This document shows, piece by piece, positions 1 to 13,953 of a stretch of DNA of 64,000 bases. The DNA comes from Amaranthus tricolor (taxonomy: Eukaryota > Streptophyta > Magnoliopsida > Caryophyllales > Amaranthaceae), in the NCBI RefSeq assembly GCF_026212465.1, contig NC_080058.1:9961863-10025862 (forward strand). Direction: 5' to 3'. The translations under genes and the position numbers were made by a program. The notes under the pieces were generated by a model that ran no database searches, was not told the origin of the DNA, and was given only the letters and a program-made list of their open reading frames with translations. Numbering within the stretch: position 1 is the first letter of the stretch; every line of letters starts with the position of its first letter.

Positions 1-766
1 CAACCTCCCGATTTGACTGCGGGGTATGATAACATAATATATTTTATGATTTAGTGAATATTTAGATTCTAGTAAATATTTTGTAATATTTTGTAATTAT
101 ATTGTTTCCTAAACTAAAGGATACACTTTGTATTTATGATGATTCAATCTAATGAGAAATACAAGATAATTAATTCCAATTCTAACTTCTAATAAAAACT
201 CCTTGTTATCAAAAACTTGACCCTTTTGATACTTCCCTTATTCAATAAAGGTCTAATTACATGTCCATGACCTCCACAATTTATCCTCTATTTGTTCAGT
301 TAGTGGAGGAACATGGAAATGAGGTGTTGGAGTAACAATTAAAGGATATTTTTTAGAAAAATGAGAAAAATTATCACCGCGCAATTGATAATTCAGTTGG
401 TTATATGGATTTATGTTTAATAATTGAGATAAGTTGTTAAATAAATAAGGAAAATTTGATTTTGAAAGGTACCAATTTTACCTCATCCGTTTTAAAGGTT
501 CGGACTTTCTTTTATTATTTAAAGGTTTGAACTTTGTACCCTAAAGTCTGTAAAATAATAAAAGTGACTTTAAGATTATAAGTTATCACTTTATGACCAT
601 AAAATGTGATCACTTTAAAATTTTAAGTAATTACTTTAAGGTTATAATTAGCCATTTTAACATTGTAAATAATCACTTTAAGTCTGTAAGTATACATTGG
701 AGTAACCCAATATAGGTAGTCTCACTGGAAAACGTCTCATTTGAGAATTTGTATGTATAATATAAC
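1..766. other. intergenic, no gene seen
   Basis: AT-rich sequence without a recognisable coding region or RNA gene. Around 545-680 a motif built on 'atcactttaag' recurs imperfectly several times, giving a weak short-period repeat. Nothing else was recognised. Confidence 0.5.
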
Positions 767-1040
767 AACTGGTCTTAGACGAGACGACTTCATAATGAGA
801 CCTCAATTTGGGTCGGCCTAATTCGCACGTGTAACAACCTGAACATTTTTTTCATTTTCTAGGCAGTTTTCAATTTTGATCTTAAAAGTATTAATGTTGA
901 CCTAAAAGGTATCAATTTTGAACATTAATACCTTTTAGGTCAAAATTGAAAAATGCCCAAAAAATTAAAATGTTGTTACACGTATGAATTGGGCCGGTCC
1001 AAATTGACGGTCTCATAATGAGACCGTCTCGTCCAAGTTT
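767..1040. mobile_element. foldback MITE-like element
   Basis: The two halves are long imperfect inverted repeats. The left arm, from about 771 (ggtcttagacgagacg), pairs with the right arm ending near 1040 (gagaccgtctcgtccaag). The arms continue inward for over 100 bp, through a block containing 'cacgtgtaacaac' on the left and its complement around 970-985, and meet near 900-920 at 'aaaggtatcaattttg'. No coding capacity was seen, as in a non-autonomous DNA transposon. I could not fix a target-site duplication, so the superfamily is open. Confidence 0.6.
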
Positions 1041-2039
1041 TTGTGATAATATAAATCATAAGAGTTGCAAGTTAAAAATAATATAATAGGCCGCGTGTTT
1101 GAAGTTGGTAATATTCAAGATAAATCAAAAGTTAGGATCGCAAGACGATCAATAAAATATTGAATTATTTTGAGTATTTTTTGTATACATTCTAAGTAAT
1201 ATTTTTTGTATACATTCTAAGTAATATTTTTTGTTTCAATTAATAATCTCGCATTTTCTTATAGTTGTTGCCATTTGTCATTTTTGACAATTTTATTTGT
1301 TGTTATTCTAAAGAATTTTTCTATTTACATCACAAATTCTGGACATAATTAATCTTGTTTATCCTCACGTTAATATTTTAACATTTTTATATTGCTTATG
1401 GTTCCTAAATGTTCTTCACTAACTTTATTTAACAAAAAATTTAATAGTTGTGGTTCTCATATATTTTTCCACTAACTTTATTTTTATATTTTTTTTTTGA
1501 AAGTTTATTGTTCCTTGTTTCCCTACAAATTTATTATTTAATAATTTATTATATTTACCATCTAAAATATTTTATTTTTCTTATTTTTCGTGAATATTCC
1601 TTGTAGGAACAACTTAAAGTAACTGAGGGAGTATAATTCAACGCAAATTCTCCAATGAGACCACCACATTGTGCGGGCTCCTTCCCGCTAGTAAATTTTT
1701 TTACATACCAACTTCAAGCTTAAAACACTCATTTCAAGACTTACAACCTAATTTCAAGTCTTTAAACCCTACTCCAAGCCTTAACATTCCTTCTTCAAGG
1801 CTTAAGATTAAAAGTGACATGCATGAACTTCACCTCTCCAAGGACCTAACCAAGGATAGGGGCAGTTGGCGGCTCCTTATCCACGTCTTAGATTACTAAA
1901 CCCGTCCCTTTTACCCATCGTTTATTATTGTTCATTGCCATTAATTATCACTCTTTGCCTCCTTCATTACTTTTATCTTTATTTTTAGTTATTTGTACGT
2001 ATTCTATTTATTCTATTTGTAAGTAACAGGTTTCTCTCT
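1041..2039. other. intergenic, no gene seen
   Basis: AT-rich intergenic DNA. A direct repeat of 'ttttttgtatacattctaagtaat' type lies at 1176-1230. The sequence 'ctgagggagta' near 1623-1633 looks like the right end of a Stowaway-type MITE, but no matching left end was found. The short ORF at 1669-1899 has no recognisable homology. Confidence 0.4.
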
Positions 2040-2180
2040 CTTTGAAGACCTTTCTCGAGCCGAGAGACTCTTTGACCGCACTCTTCTTTATGGGTATGAG
2101 CTGACGTCATTTTTCCCTCCCCAGACCCTAAACATAGTTTTCTATGAGTGAGATACACTGGGTATGATGATGATGATGAC
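2040..2180 (+). mobile_element. retroposon 3' end with (TGA)n tail, probable
   Basis: A GC-richer block ('cccagaccctaaac...gagatacactgggta') ends in a short TGATGATGATGA tail at about 2164-2178. This layout is typical of 3' ends of plant SINE or LINE copies. Similar tails follow other blocks at 8640-8662 and 52720-52735. The family and the left boundary are not determined. Confidence 0.35.
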
Positions 2181-4380
2181 TCTTATTGTTAAAATGTTCA
2201 TTTTAAGACTTAAAATCTCCTATCAAAAGTTTAAAGTCCCTACTCCAAGGAATTTTGAAACACATTTCAACCAGTTTTTCCCATTCACCCTCGGGGATTT
2301 TTCAATCGTACCCCAATAACAAAAATACGGAGTTATCAAATAATTATTATTATATCCAATTTATCATATTTATAAAAGTTATAATTAGTGTTTAGAATTT
2401 AAATGACCGTAGAGCATAAATAAAAGTAGAAAACTGGAAAAAAAAATTGTTAAATAAATAATAAAAATTGTTAAATAAAATAGTCTCATAAAATCATGGT
2501 AAAATCATCTCTATTAACTTATTATATACATTTGTGTATGTGGTGGTAGATTTAGCAAAGGCTTTATTTCATGTAAGAGTCCCACTAAAAGAAGGTTAGA
2601 GCCCACAAAACAATGATAAGAAATGATAAATCCAATGAGCCCAATACAATGAACATCAACTTATTATTCAAAGTTGGCCCCACTACTATTATTATTGAAT
2701 ATGGAAGCGTGATCTTTTCTTAATCCATTTTCCCCAATAATCAATTCCATGGCATACCAATTAGCATGACTATTGACTCGTCTAGAAGAATCCACGTTAT
2801 ATATTCTCAAGTGTCCCTTTCTAAAAGGGAGGGTCAGCACCTTAAAGATGTGTGGAAGCTGGAAATGCTACTCAAAATGCCTATCTATTTGTGGAGGGAG
2901 TATCAGAATTTTTGTTTTGATTCTCAATGCTTTCTTCACCAACAAATCATTTTCTAATTCTTACTATTCATTCCTCATCTTATACACTCAATTTCATTTT
3001 ATCTGATATGTATCGTGATTCAGATTAAAATGAATATGAATAGAGATATAAATAGATAATAATTATAACTTGAATTAATTAATATTTGTATCGGGATTTT
3101 TTCAATAGGAGTTCAAAATCTACCATATCAAATATTTTATATAAAAGTAAGTCATAAAAAAGTATTTGGATTTTGATTGTTGTGTCATATTGCCATTAAA
3201 TGATCACTAAATTAAAGGCAATTTTCGCATCCATTTTAATACTTACGTATATGTGATGCTTACCCGGCCCTTAAGTTAATATTGTTTCTCTAATTGATTA
3301 AGATATGAATATAACTTACCGTAATCACATAAGCTCCTTTAGATGAAAACATGTTAGAAATAAGTGGAGTAGCCTATAAAATATACTCCTTCCATTTCTT
3401 AGAGTTTGCCCTATTTAATAAAAATATACTCTCTAATTCTTTTTAATTGTCTCTTTTCTTATTCAGGCAATTCACTCTTATTGTCTCATTTTCATTCTAA
3501 GACATACATTTATTGATGACCTTCTCATTTTCTTAATATTAAAAATACTCAATATTGCACATGGGTCTACTATTTTAAATGGTCTCCACCAATTCTTAAT
3601 ATTAAAAATACTCAATTTTACACATAAGTGTACTATTTTAGATGGTCCCTTTATTTTTTTAATATATGTGTCAAAACTAAAAGGAACAACTAAATTAAAT
3701 TGTAGCGACTAATAATTAATGGAAATGTAAGGCAAATGCATAGTAAAAAAAGGGTTTGTTGCTATTGAGGAAGCTAAAGAGCGAAGATATGATGGGACCA
3801 AATTTATGTCATAATTCCACCAAAGCTAAAAATATGAAAGTAACATGTAACTTTGTACCTGATTTAGAAAAGAATAGTAAGCATAAATAAAGCAAATAAA
3901 AGAGGGAAAAAATTATGTAGATTTAGTCCATACTATTTTAACGTAAATCTATATAAAAAATAGTAAGTGTTTAACTTGTACTAATAATTATGTTTAATTG
4001 TACTCATTCAGTAGAAATGCTTATTATTTTTATAGAAATAGTGCGTTTAAATATTAACTCACGCTAAAATAATGTAAATTAAATTCATACCATATTTTCT
4101 CGTAAATAAAAATATATACTAATCCACATGCTAAAAGTTTCCCCTATTTCATCATTACAAGGATATGTTACTTTCGTCAATTCATCACATAAATGATTGG
4201 GAGATGTAGATTGGATTGGACTGGATTTTCAAACTGTAAACCACTTTTACTATTCACAAACATTCATTCCATTTTTATTTATTCCTTCTCGCTACTTTAT
4301 GCGCTTATATATATCATCTTTAATTATTTGTCGACTTTAATATTTCTACACAAAAATTGAAATTAACCTAATTCGATATA
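2181..4380. other. intergenic, no gene seen
   Basis: AT-rich non-coding DNA. About 75-80 bp is tandemly duplicated at about 3520-3650 (both copies contain 'cttaatattaaaaatactcaat'). The sequence 'actccttccatttcttagag' near 3385 looks like a MITE end. The overlapping ORFs at 2766-3006 lack homology and are treated as chance. Confidence 0.4.
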
Positions 4381-4629
4381 CTTTCTCTAATTCTTTGAAA
4401 TTGTTTTATTTGAGTTGGGCACGAATATTAAGAAAGTAAAGAGGACCACCTTGAATAGTATACCCATGTGATATAGTAGATATTTGGGGATTAAACAGAA
4501 AAAAAAGGTATTTTATTAATTATATGAATTTTATAAGGATAATTTAGTCTAAAAATTATATTCTAAAATAAAAATAAGACAATTAAATTCAAATAAAAAA
4601 ATAGAACAATTTCAAAAAATTAAAGAAAA
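4381..4629. mobile_element. Stowaway-type MITE, degenerate
   Basis: Terminal inverted repeats 'ctttctctaattctttgaaattg' type on the left match the complement of the right end 'caatttcaaaaaattaaag'. Both ends are flanked by TA (4379-4380 and 4630-4631), the target preferred by Tc1/mariner transposases. A subterminal 'gggcacgaatattaag' resembles the subterminal 'gggcacgcatattaag' of the mariner element at 10418-13951, which suggests a related parent. It is non-coding. Confidence 0.6.
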
Positions 4630-4631
4630 TA

Positions 4632-7600
4632 TTATAATTAAAACTCGTCCAAACATCAAAATATGAAGTACACCTCAAATTATAATGATCGTGGATCACT
4701 AGTCGCACTCACACGACTATTGTGACTCAGTGTGAATACCAGAAAAAGTGATGGCACGTCGGAGATCTTGAAATAAACTTGAATGGGGGACCCCACTTTA
4801 TCTTAGTATCTAAATCTGATCTTCTACACGAGTTCTTATTATTTTTATTTAATCTAATGCATTTACACGTTATATATTCTTGTTCTAAGTGATGCTTTAT
4901 GCATTGATTATCAGATTAGTTTTAATTAATATGGAAAAGCATCTTACGTCACATAACTACTTGTGATAATACAATTACAAGTATGTGTGCATTTAATCCA
5001 ATCTCAATAATAAGGTATATAGTTTTTTTACTACTGACAAATTTTGAGGAGGTTCAAATTATTTTATGGACTTTTACTAGTAACTCATATTTAAATTAAA
5101 TAAATTATATATTTTAGATATCCGATTTAATAAAATTGTATTCAATTTGAATATTTAAATTTAATTGAGTATTTGATTTGAAGAATCTAAATTTCAAAAT
5201 TCAAATTAAGTATTTTGTTTGATTTTCTAAATCAGATTTTTATGCATAAGGTCATCTTAATATCTCATCTATGCGAAGAAAGTGAGATTTTGAAACTTGC
5301 ATAGTTAAAGGTCAACTAATACTCCCTCCATTGATGATCATTTGGTTTTTATCATTATTTTTTCAATAACTTTAATTTGTATTTGTCTTTAATTTATATG
5401 TTAGAACAATGTCAAATGGATTAAATTGATTCGTCTCAATTTGAATTATATTAATATCAAATGTTTTTGTATGAAACGAGGAATACAAAGTCTGAAGTGG
5501 AAAATAAATGTTAACCTGATGACTTTGAATAATAATTATGAGTGAGAACAGACCAATGCGAGAAACAACAGTTAAAGAGTTTGTATTGTAGATGAAAATA
5601 ATGTGTTGAACCAAATGAGATATTTATAGAAAAACAAATATCTTTTAAAGGTTTCATATTTAAGTATTTATCTTTCAAAGGTGCTACCTTTCAAAAATAA
5701 CCACCTAAAGCCTAATCTCTCATATATCCTAAAAAGGCCGCATCTAAAGGTGAGACCTTTAGAATTAAATGTTTTCTAGGGGGTGTTTGTATTGAAGGTG
5801 AGAATGAGACTTTGAGGTTTGAGATTGCTAAAAAGTCTCTTACTCCCTCAGTCTTTCTGTAATAGTATTATTTGACTCAAATATATAAGAACTTTTAAAA
5901 TTAAATTGCACTATTTCATAGGAATAGAGTGAGTATTCATTTAAAGGGAATGACACTTTTAGAAAGTTGAAGAAAAGGACTTTGGAGAGCTGAAGTCCCA
6001 CAAAAAATATCTCTAAGAGAGGGTGTGACATATGAGGTTGAAAGTTAAAAGTTACGTATTGACATATTTGCCTTTAATGAAAGCAAAGGAGAAAAGAATG
6101 AGTAAAATTAAATTCATAATTTTTAATATTATGTTCAACTTTTTATTTTATTCTCATTTTTACCAAACAAAGACATAAAATATGAAGTATGTTTTTATTA
6201 AAGTCTCACGTATTACATTTTATAAAGGTTCTATTTATTTGCTTATTTCCTTAAAACAATCAACTCACTATTACATTTTATAAAGGCTTTGATTTATTTT
6301 TCTTAAGTCTTTTAACTATTTTTGCTTTGTATAATTTACAGACTATATCCCTTAAAAGAAGTTTCGTTCCCGAAACTACAACATAAAAGACTCAAAACAA
6401 GAAAATTTTCTATCCAATCCTCTCAAGTTGGCACCATTTGGCACACTATGCCGACGACCAATAAGATAACTTTAATTGTCATTAAAACATACACATATGA
6501 CTTCTTTTTCATTGTTTTCTAAAAGCTAACTTCATTAGCCACATAAAATTGCATTCAAATGCGTAATAGAACTCACATTTTCAATAGCAAGCTTGCTTTA
6601 ATTGCAATAATACACAATATGAACAACAAAACGCGTAAAAACGCGCAAAATTTTATCGCATTCTATCCCCCTTAAAAGAAAAGTTACGACCCGGTAACTA
6701 AACTAACCTCAGTTAATAGGTATGAATGGAATATCTCCCGCATATGAACTTTAACCACATTACTAATTTTTTTTTTTCCAGTACTCACTTTAGTATTCTA
6801 GGGCTCGCTAGTTTCTCCTCATATGACAAGTTTTTGTCAAGATTTAACAGTTCTAGATCTAGTAAATGTGAGTTATCAGGATTATATACATTTAATTTGT
6901 AAATATGAAATATATCAGGAACTTTCTGCTTTCACTGTGACTTTATACGATTCTATAAACCTTAAGCTCAAGTTATCGTTCTTGCTAAATCTCATAATTA
7001 GTTCAATGAGTGAAACCATCAATAGTACATATTAACCCAGATCAAAACTCATATGATCTTCTCTTAGAATCTGCATTAAAATTTCATCGATGTTGGGTTG
7101 CCGTAAGCTTTTTACAAATTATTTTCACTATGTTTAGTAATCTCCAATAGCATAGTCGATCTAAAGTGAGAACTCACTAAAATCATCCCAGCATACAAGA
7201 CTATAATATCAACAGGGTCTCAAAATTGTTTGCTCTACCTCTATAATTAAGTAGTTTCAATATATTGATGATTAATTTCCATTATATTAATTGTGATACT
7301 TTCAAAATAGGAGTATATAATAACAAAATAGTTGTTGTTAGACTCCAACAGCTTTAAATAGTAATTCACTCATATAATGATTAAATGAAAAATAAAGTAA
7401 AAACCATGAATCGATCAATAAATAGAGAGAACGTATAATAATTAAATTTTAAAAATCATCGTATAACCTTATAACAATTTTAAACTCGTCCAACTAATCA
7501 AATTTAAACTCACTTTTAGAATGCAGTCTTACACACCAAGCCGATAATTAATTAATTGCATGTCATTGTTGACTGCCACTTGCTTAAAGCTATCATCATC

Positions 7601-7819
7601 ATCTGATACAAGCATATGATTGAACAAGGTAAAGCTAAGAAATGAAATGATCGATGCTCTCTAACGTTTCATAAAGGTAACAAGGTGTTGATTTTTTAGC
7701 ATTTTATACGCATAAATCGAAACAATTCGAATTAAATCAGTACTTATTCACCGATTTTCCAAGTGAAATATTTAATGTTTTATAGACGTTGTGATGATTT
7801 TTCAGGCATACGAACTTAG
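4632..7819. other. intergenic, MITE fragments, no gene seen
   Basis: AT-rich DNA with 'tactccctcca' at 5320 and 'tactccctcag' at 5841, both like left ends of Stowaway-type MITEs; no convincing partner ends were found. A block around 6340-6720 ('ccccttaaaagaaaagttacgac' type, repeated near 6349 and 6670) looks like decayed retroelement sequence. ORFs at 5372-7035 have no recognisable homology. Confidence 0.4.
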
Positions 7820-9392
<1,573 letters not shown>

Positions 9393-9655
9393 CTCCCTCC
9401 GAATCAATATAGATGTCCCATTTGCTTGGGCACGGTTATTAAGGATGGTGTGGGGTCCATTAAAAAGGGTAAGTAGTAAAAGGTAAGTAGTGAAGGGTAA
9501 GTAGTGAAGGGTAGTTAGGTAAGTAAGGTATATGGGGGTATATTTTTTTGTAATTACTTGTATGAACTAAAAAAGATTGACAAAAATAGAAATGAGACAA
9601 CTAAAAAGACTTTGCCAAATAAAAAAATGGAACAACTAAATTGGTTCGGAGGGAC
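9393..9655. mobile_element. Stowaway MITE related to the adjacent mariner
   Basis: A 263-bp non-coding element with ends 'ctccctccgaatcaatatag' and the complement of 'ctaaattggttcggagggac', flanked by TA at 9391-9392 and 9656-9657. Both subterminal regions resemble those of the mariner at 10418-13951: 'gggcacggttattaaggatgg' type on the left, and 'aaaaatagaaatg' plus 'tttgccaaataa' on the right. It looks like an internally deleted or related non-autonomous derivative. Confidence 0.8.
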
Positions 9656-11181
9656 TATTACCATTTGTATCTATTGGATTTTAGCCTAAAGGAGTTTGAG
9701 GCAAAACAAATATTGGACCTAGTAAAAATAAATGGAAAACTCTCAAGGATTTAACCATGAGGTGTTTTTTCTGCAAATTTTGCAATTAATATTTTCTCAC
9801 CTAATTATATTTTTTTGTAAAAATATATCATACAATTGATCTTATTTGGTATATATTTCTCTATGTATATAATATAAAATATAATCAAATAGAATTTTAT
9901 TTGATTCGTCTTAATACGCATTTTCATAATATTATCTTTTTAAAATTTTTTATCATATAAAATTAAAGATATTAAAACTTAAAATTATACATTATATAAC
10001 GTAAAAAATAAAAATATAACAAGTATTAAAAATCAGAAAAAACCAGAGAAAGTACTTGAATACGTGTATTTCAAAATAGAAAGTATAAAAGTATTTGTTA
10101 GGGATTGGTGCACGAGGTTGACAGCTGCTGTTTGACAGAAGAATGAGTGAATGTGAAGTGATTGTCAGCCGTCATATAGATGGCCAAAAACCCAGCTTCT
10201 CCGACTTTCGTGGCTTTGGCTTTGGCTTTATTTTTTGCGTCATTTCTAGTTTTCACTTTGTACTAATACCATTACTCATTCATAGCCAGATGATCTCTAT
10301 CATTATTACTACTCCAACATTCAACCATGCTAATCATTACCACATATTCATTTGACAACCCATCAATTTTTTGACTGATCAATGACTTTAAAATTGTTTC
10401 ATTATTGAAAATAAATACTCCCTCCGATCTTATGATATAGTCCCATTTCCTTGGGCACGCATATTAAGGGTTGTGTGGGGTCCATGTAAAAGGTGGTAGT
10501 TGTGTATTTTTAAGTAAGTCGATTAATTGTTAATGATTCCCTCTTTTTGATTAATAAAGTATATAGAATGAATTTTGGAGGGAAAATTGGGTTTGACATT
10601 GTTTGAGCTTTAATTGAAATTAATACATTTCCGAATTTTTTATAATTAAACAACCATTAAACTAGTTAATTTAAATTACATAAAATTACATCATAAATTA
10701 CAAAAACCGTCAAAATCATAAAATAAGCTAAGCCTTCAATACTTCCTTGATTTCTTCAACGTTTTTTGAACGGCAATTGAAAACGAGCAACCCTCTCGCC
10801 ACATGCGCATACGGATATTAAATCTTTCGTTGACTTTAGATTTATAAAAAACAAACACGGCATGCATTTAGTGTTGAAAATTAATTAAATAACTACAAAA
10901 AATCTAAATGTTTCATTTTGAAAGGAAGCCATCAATGACACTGGAACAAAAATAAGCTGATCAAAGGAAAACAATGATACTGGAAGATTGCAAAAAATGA
11001 AAAGAAGCCAGACATGATTAGAAGATAAATACAGCAAAGGGAAATGGAGACATGATGGATCAAATGAGTTGACAATTAGTAACACAGTGAAGGGAAACCA
11101 AAAAATTAATGTCAATGGCGCCAAAAATGAAAAAAATTGCCACCAAAACAGATGAAAATTATGTATATAAGACAGCATTAA

Positions 11182-12718
11182 GTGAAGATATCAGACACTT
11201 CATTTAATTTCCACCAACTTCAACACAGTATATACAATGGGAAAACAAAAGATGTAGATAATTTTACTAAGACTCAAGTAATGCATGAGCTTTTAACGTC
11301 AGCAAACAGTAATGGGAAGCTACAACACGGGGTCATCAATGAAATTGCGAAGAAGTACGATTTGCATAGGAGGACAATCGGAAGAATATGGAGACAGATT
11401 CGTGATAAAAAAAAAAAAGTTCCAATTAATGTCAACAATAAGAAGTCAGTGAGCAACGGTAAAGCTCCAATCGCCTTTGATGAAAATAAATTCAAATCAA
11501 TTGAAAAAGCGAAGAAGACAACTTTAAGATCACTTTCAAGGGCCATGGAAGTTAGCTACAGCACAGTATGCAGATGGAAAAAAAAAGAGGTACTTTCGAA
11601 AGCACACCAACGCAATCAAACCGTTACTTACAGACAAAAATAAACTCGACAGGTTAATTTGTTGTCTTAGTAGTTGCATTTTAGATGAGCAAACAAACAA
11701 CTTCACATTTAATGAAATGACAAATGTAGTCCACATTGATGAAAAATTGTTTTACATTACAAGGACACAACAAACATTTTATCTAACTCAAGATGAAATA
11801 GAGCCTCATAGAGAAATCCATTTTATCCCCAAGATCATGTTTATGTGTGCCGTTGCAAGACCGATCTTTTCTATTGAAGGTGAGATGATTTTTGATGGAA
11901 AGATAGGCATTTTTCCTTTCACACATGAAGTGGCAGCACAAAGGAATTCAAAAAACAGAAAGAGAGGAGAGCCAGAGACCAAACCAATACAATCAATCAC
12001 TAAAGAACACACAAGAGACATGATTGTGCACAAGATACTACCAGCAATTAGAATTAAATGGCCATCACATTTAAGCAAAACAATTTTCATTCAACAAGAC
12101 AATGCTAAACCACACATTTTAGATGATGATGAGATGTTTAGAGAGGTGGCTACACTTGATGGATTTAACTTCCACTTAGTGCAACAACCTCCTAACTCAC
12201 CTGATATGAATGTGCTTGACTTAGGGTTCTTCAGGTCAATACAATCTTTACAACATCAAAAATCACCATACAACTACTCACAATTAGTTAAGGCAGTAAC
12301 TACAGCATTTGACAATCTGACACCAAATGCACTGAAGAATGTATGGATCACATTGCAAGCATGTAAAATTGAAGTCATTAAGAAACTAGGTGGTATGGAT
12401 TATGCAATTCCACACATGAGCAAAGCAAAACTTGAAAGGGAAGGGAGACTCCCACATTGTTTGGGGGTACAGCAGGAAACAATTTACCAGACACTAAGAT
12501 ATCTGGAAACAAAGGTGGATAAAACTACATTGGAGGGCATTTTATTTTACTTGGGGATCACAGACGAATCAGTTTTCCATCAACTTCATGAGTATATTCC
12601 AGCAACAACAGAAGCAACATCACAAGCAACACCAGAAGCAACAACAGAAGCAACAATAGAAGCAACAGCGTATATTCCAGCAAGAACAGAAGCAACAACA
12701 GAAGCAACACCAGCATGA
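11182..12718 (+). pseudogene. mariner-like transposase, frameshifted
   Basis: The transposase would cut and paste the element through terminal-repeat binding and a three-aspartate active site. The first frame (11182-11643) has an HTH-like segment with 'INEIAKKYDLHRRTIGRIW' and a second with 'VSYSTVCRWKKK'. Translation then continues in another frame from about 11590 to 12718. The catalytic residues lie in 'VHIDEK', 'QQDNAKPH' and 'NVLDLGFF'; the last two aspartates are separated by 39 residues, the plant mariner signature. The break is best explained by a one-base indel in the A-run at about 11578-11586. No in-frame ATG precedes the first HTH: the frame opens with GTG right after a stop, and the first ATG is at 11281, so the N-terminus may also be damaged or spliced. 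The C-terminus ends in EAT-rich repeats (12599-12715). A sequencing error in the homopolymer cannot be excluded. Confidence 0.9.
12599..12715 (+). repeat. GAAGCAACA-type minisatellite in the transposase tail
   Basis: Imperfect 9-bp units of the form gaagcaaca/gaagcaaca(c) are repeated about a dozen times, and the larger block 'tatattccagca' occurs twice. They encode an EAT/EATP-rich tail beyond the conserved catalytic domain. Confidence 0.8.
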
Positions 12719-13188
12719 ACACCAGAACCATGTAAATATGACACACATGAGTATACTTTTGGGTTACCTTTTGTACTCACTTTTGGGTTACAGTGTAAGG
12801 TAAATGTTTAGGTCTAAACATGATGTAGAAATTAAATAGGGGAGATGTTTAGCCGTAAACATTTAGAAGGAAATGTCATGTAACAATTTATTGATGGCTT
12901 CAAAAACAAAATGGAAAACAAATTCATCTCAGAGATACAATTTGAACTCATCACAGATAACCCAAATCCCATACTAATTGCCTCCTACATCTGGTAAGAA
13001 CGTAGCCTCCTAAACATAATGTTTGGTGGCTTATGAACTGAAAACCCTAGATTGGTGGCAAAATGAATGGATTTAGGGATTTTGTAGCTATAATCAATTG
13101 TTTACCCTCAAAAAAAAAAATCATAGGGCAACAAAAACAGAACACAAAAGACATGCATACCATCACCAGCACATAAACAAAATCATCA

Positions 13189-13515
13189 TTAGTCATAGAG
13201 GAAAGATGTATCCATACGAGAAAATGGGCCTCGAACATCAAAATCAGAAACCAAATCATCATCATCCAACGATTCTTCATCTGAGGAAGGGAACAAGTTC
13301 TCAATGTATAGATCTTGAAGATCCAGTTGTAAATCAAACATTCCCTGTATTTCTTCATCTTCAGAAGTTATACTTCTTCCCCAGTTAGGATCCGTTTCAT
13401 CAGAAGTCGTAGGTAGGCGATTGTAGAAATCGAACCATGGGTTAGGAGATCCAATCGTAGGATCACTTTCTTGGGACGAAGACAAACAAGAAAGACAAGA
13501 CGTTGGTGAGGCCAT
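13189..13515 (-). CDS. hypothetical acidic protein inside the mariner element
   Basis: A 108-aa ORF with ATG at 13515-13513, antisense to the transposase, between it and the right terminal repeat. The product is not recognised. Its N-terminal third is Ser/Cys-rich and its C-terminal half very acidic ('SSDEESLDDDD'), with no membrane segment. Plant mariners are usually described with a single transposase gene, so this could be an accessory ORF, a captured exon or a chance frame. On its own strand, the sequence just upstream (13550-13700) is pyrimidine-rich with tandem (ATCTTC)n-like repeats, which could be a 5' leader. No expression evidence is available. Confidence 0.3.
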   Translation of the reverse strand: MASPTSCLSCLSSSQESDPTIGSPNPWFDFYNRLPTTSDETDPNWGRSITSEDEEIQGMFDLQLDLQDLYIENLFPSSDEESLDDDDLVSDFDVRGPFSRMDTSFLYD

Positions 13516-13953
13516 GTTCGAAAAATCCCAGAAAAGATGGGTAAAAACCCAGATTTACAAAACCCCTTAAAGCATTAGGGTTTCAAAGAAGACGAAGATG
13601 GTGGAAAAAAAATGAAGATGAAGATAATAAACCGTAAACCAAGGTATTCTTGGGGATGAAGATGAAGATTAGTGAAGAACACGAACACAGGATGAAGATG
13701 AGAGAGAGGGAGAGAGGGGGAGGGATGGGAAGGGATTCAGAGTAGGTGAGGTTATAAAAGGGAGGGAATGATTAAGGTGAGGTTAGAGTGTTAATTATTT
13801 TAGGTTAGTAGGGTTAACGGGGGTAAAATCGTAATTACGTGTGTGAACTAAGGGTATTTGAGTAAAAAAGGATTGCCAAAAATAGAAATGGGACTAATTT
13901 AAAGGTTTTGCCAAATAAGGAAATGGGATTAATTCATAAGATCGGAGGGAGTA

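Larger units (their letters stand above)
10418..13951 (+). mobile_element. mariner-like transposon (plant DD39D type), 3534 bp
   Basis: Terminal inverted repeats of about 35 bp: the left begins CTCCCTCCGATCTTATGA and continues to 'tcccatttcctt'. The right end is its complement with a few mismatches. TA target duplications flank it at 10416-10417 and 13952-13953. Inside are a transposase with two HTH segments and a DD39D catalytic region (11182-12718) and, toward the right end, an antisense ORF (13189-13515). The element is complete at both ends, but the transposase has a frameshift, so this copy is probably not autonomous. It lies in the intergenic region about 1 kb upstream of the TRF2/HOY1-domain gene. 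Confidence 0.92.

Noticed and set aside
11274..12090. Minus-strand ORFs opposite the transposase
   Set aside because: Shadows of the mariner transposase, which has clear family motifs on the plus strand.
12558..12780. Leu-rich and Val/Ala-rich minus-strand ORFs
   Set aside because: Complement of the GAAGCAACA repeat; low-complexity artefacts, not membrane proteins.
13047..13388. ORFs overlapping the antisense acidic ORF in other frames (103 aa minus, 96 aa plus)
   Set aside because: Only one of three overlapping frames could be coding. These two have no acidic-domain pattern or leader context.
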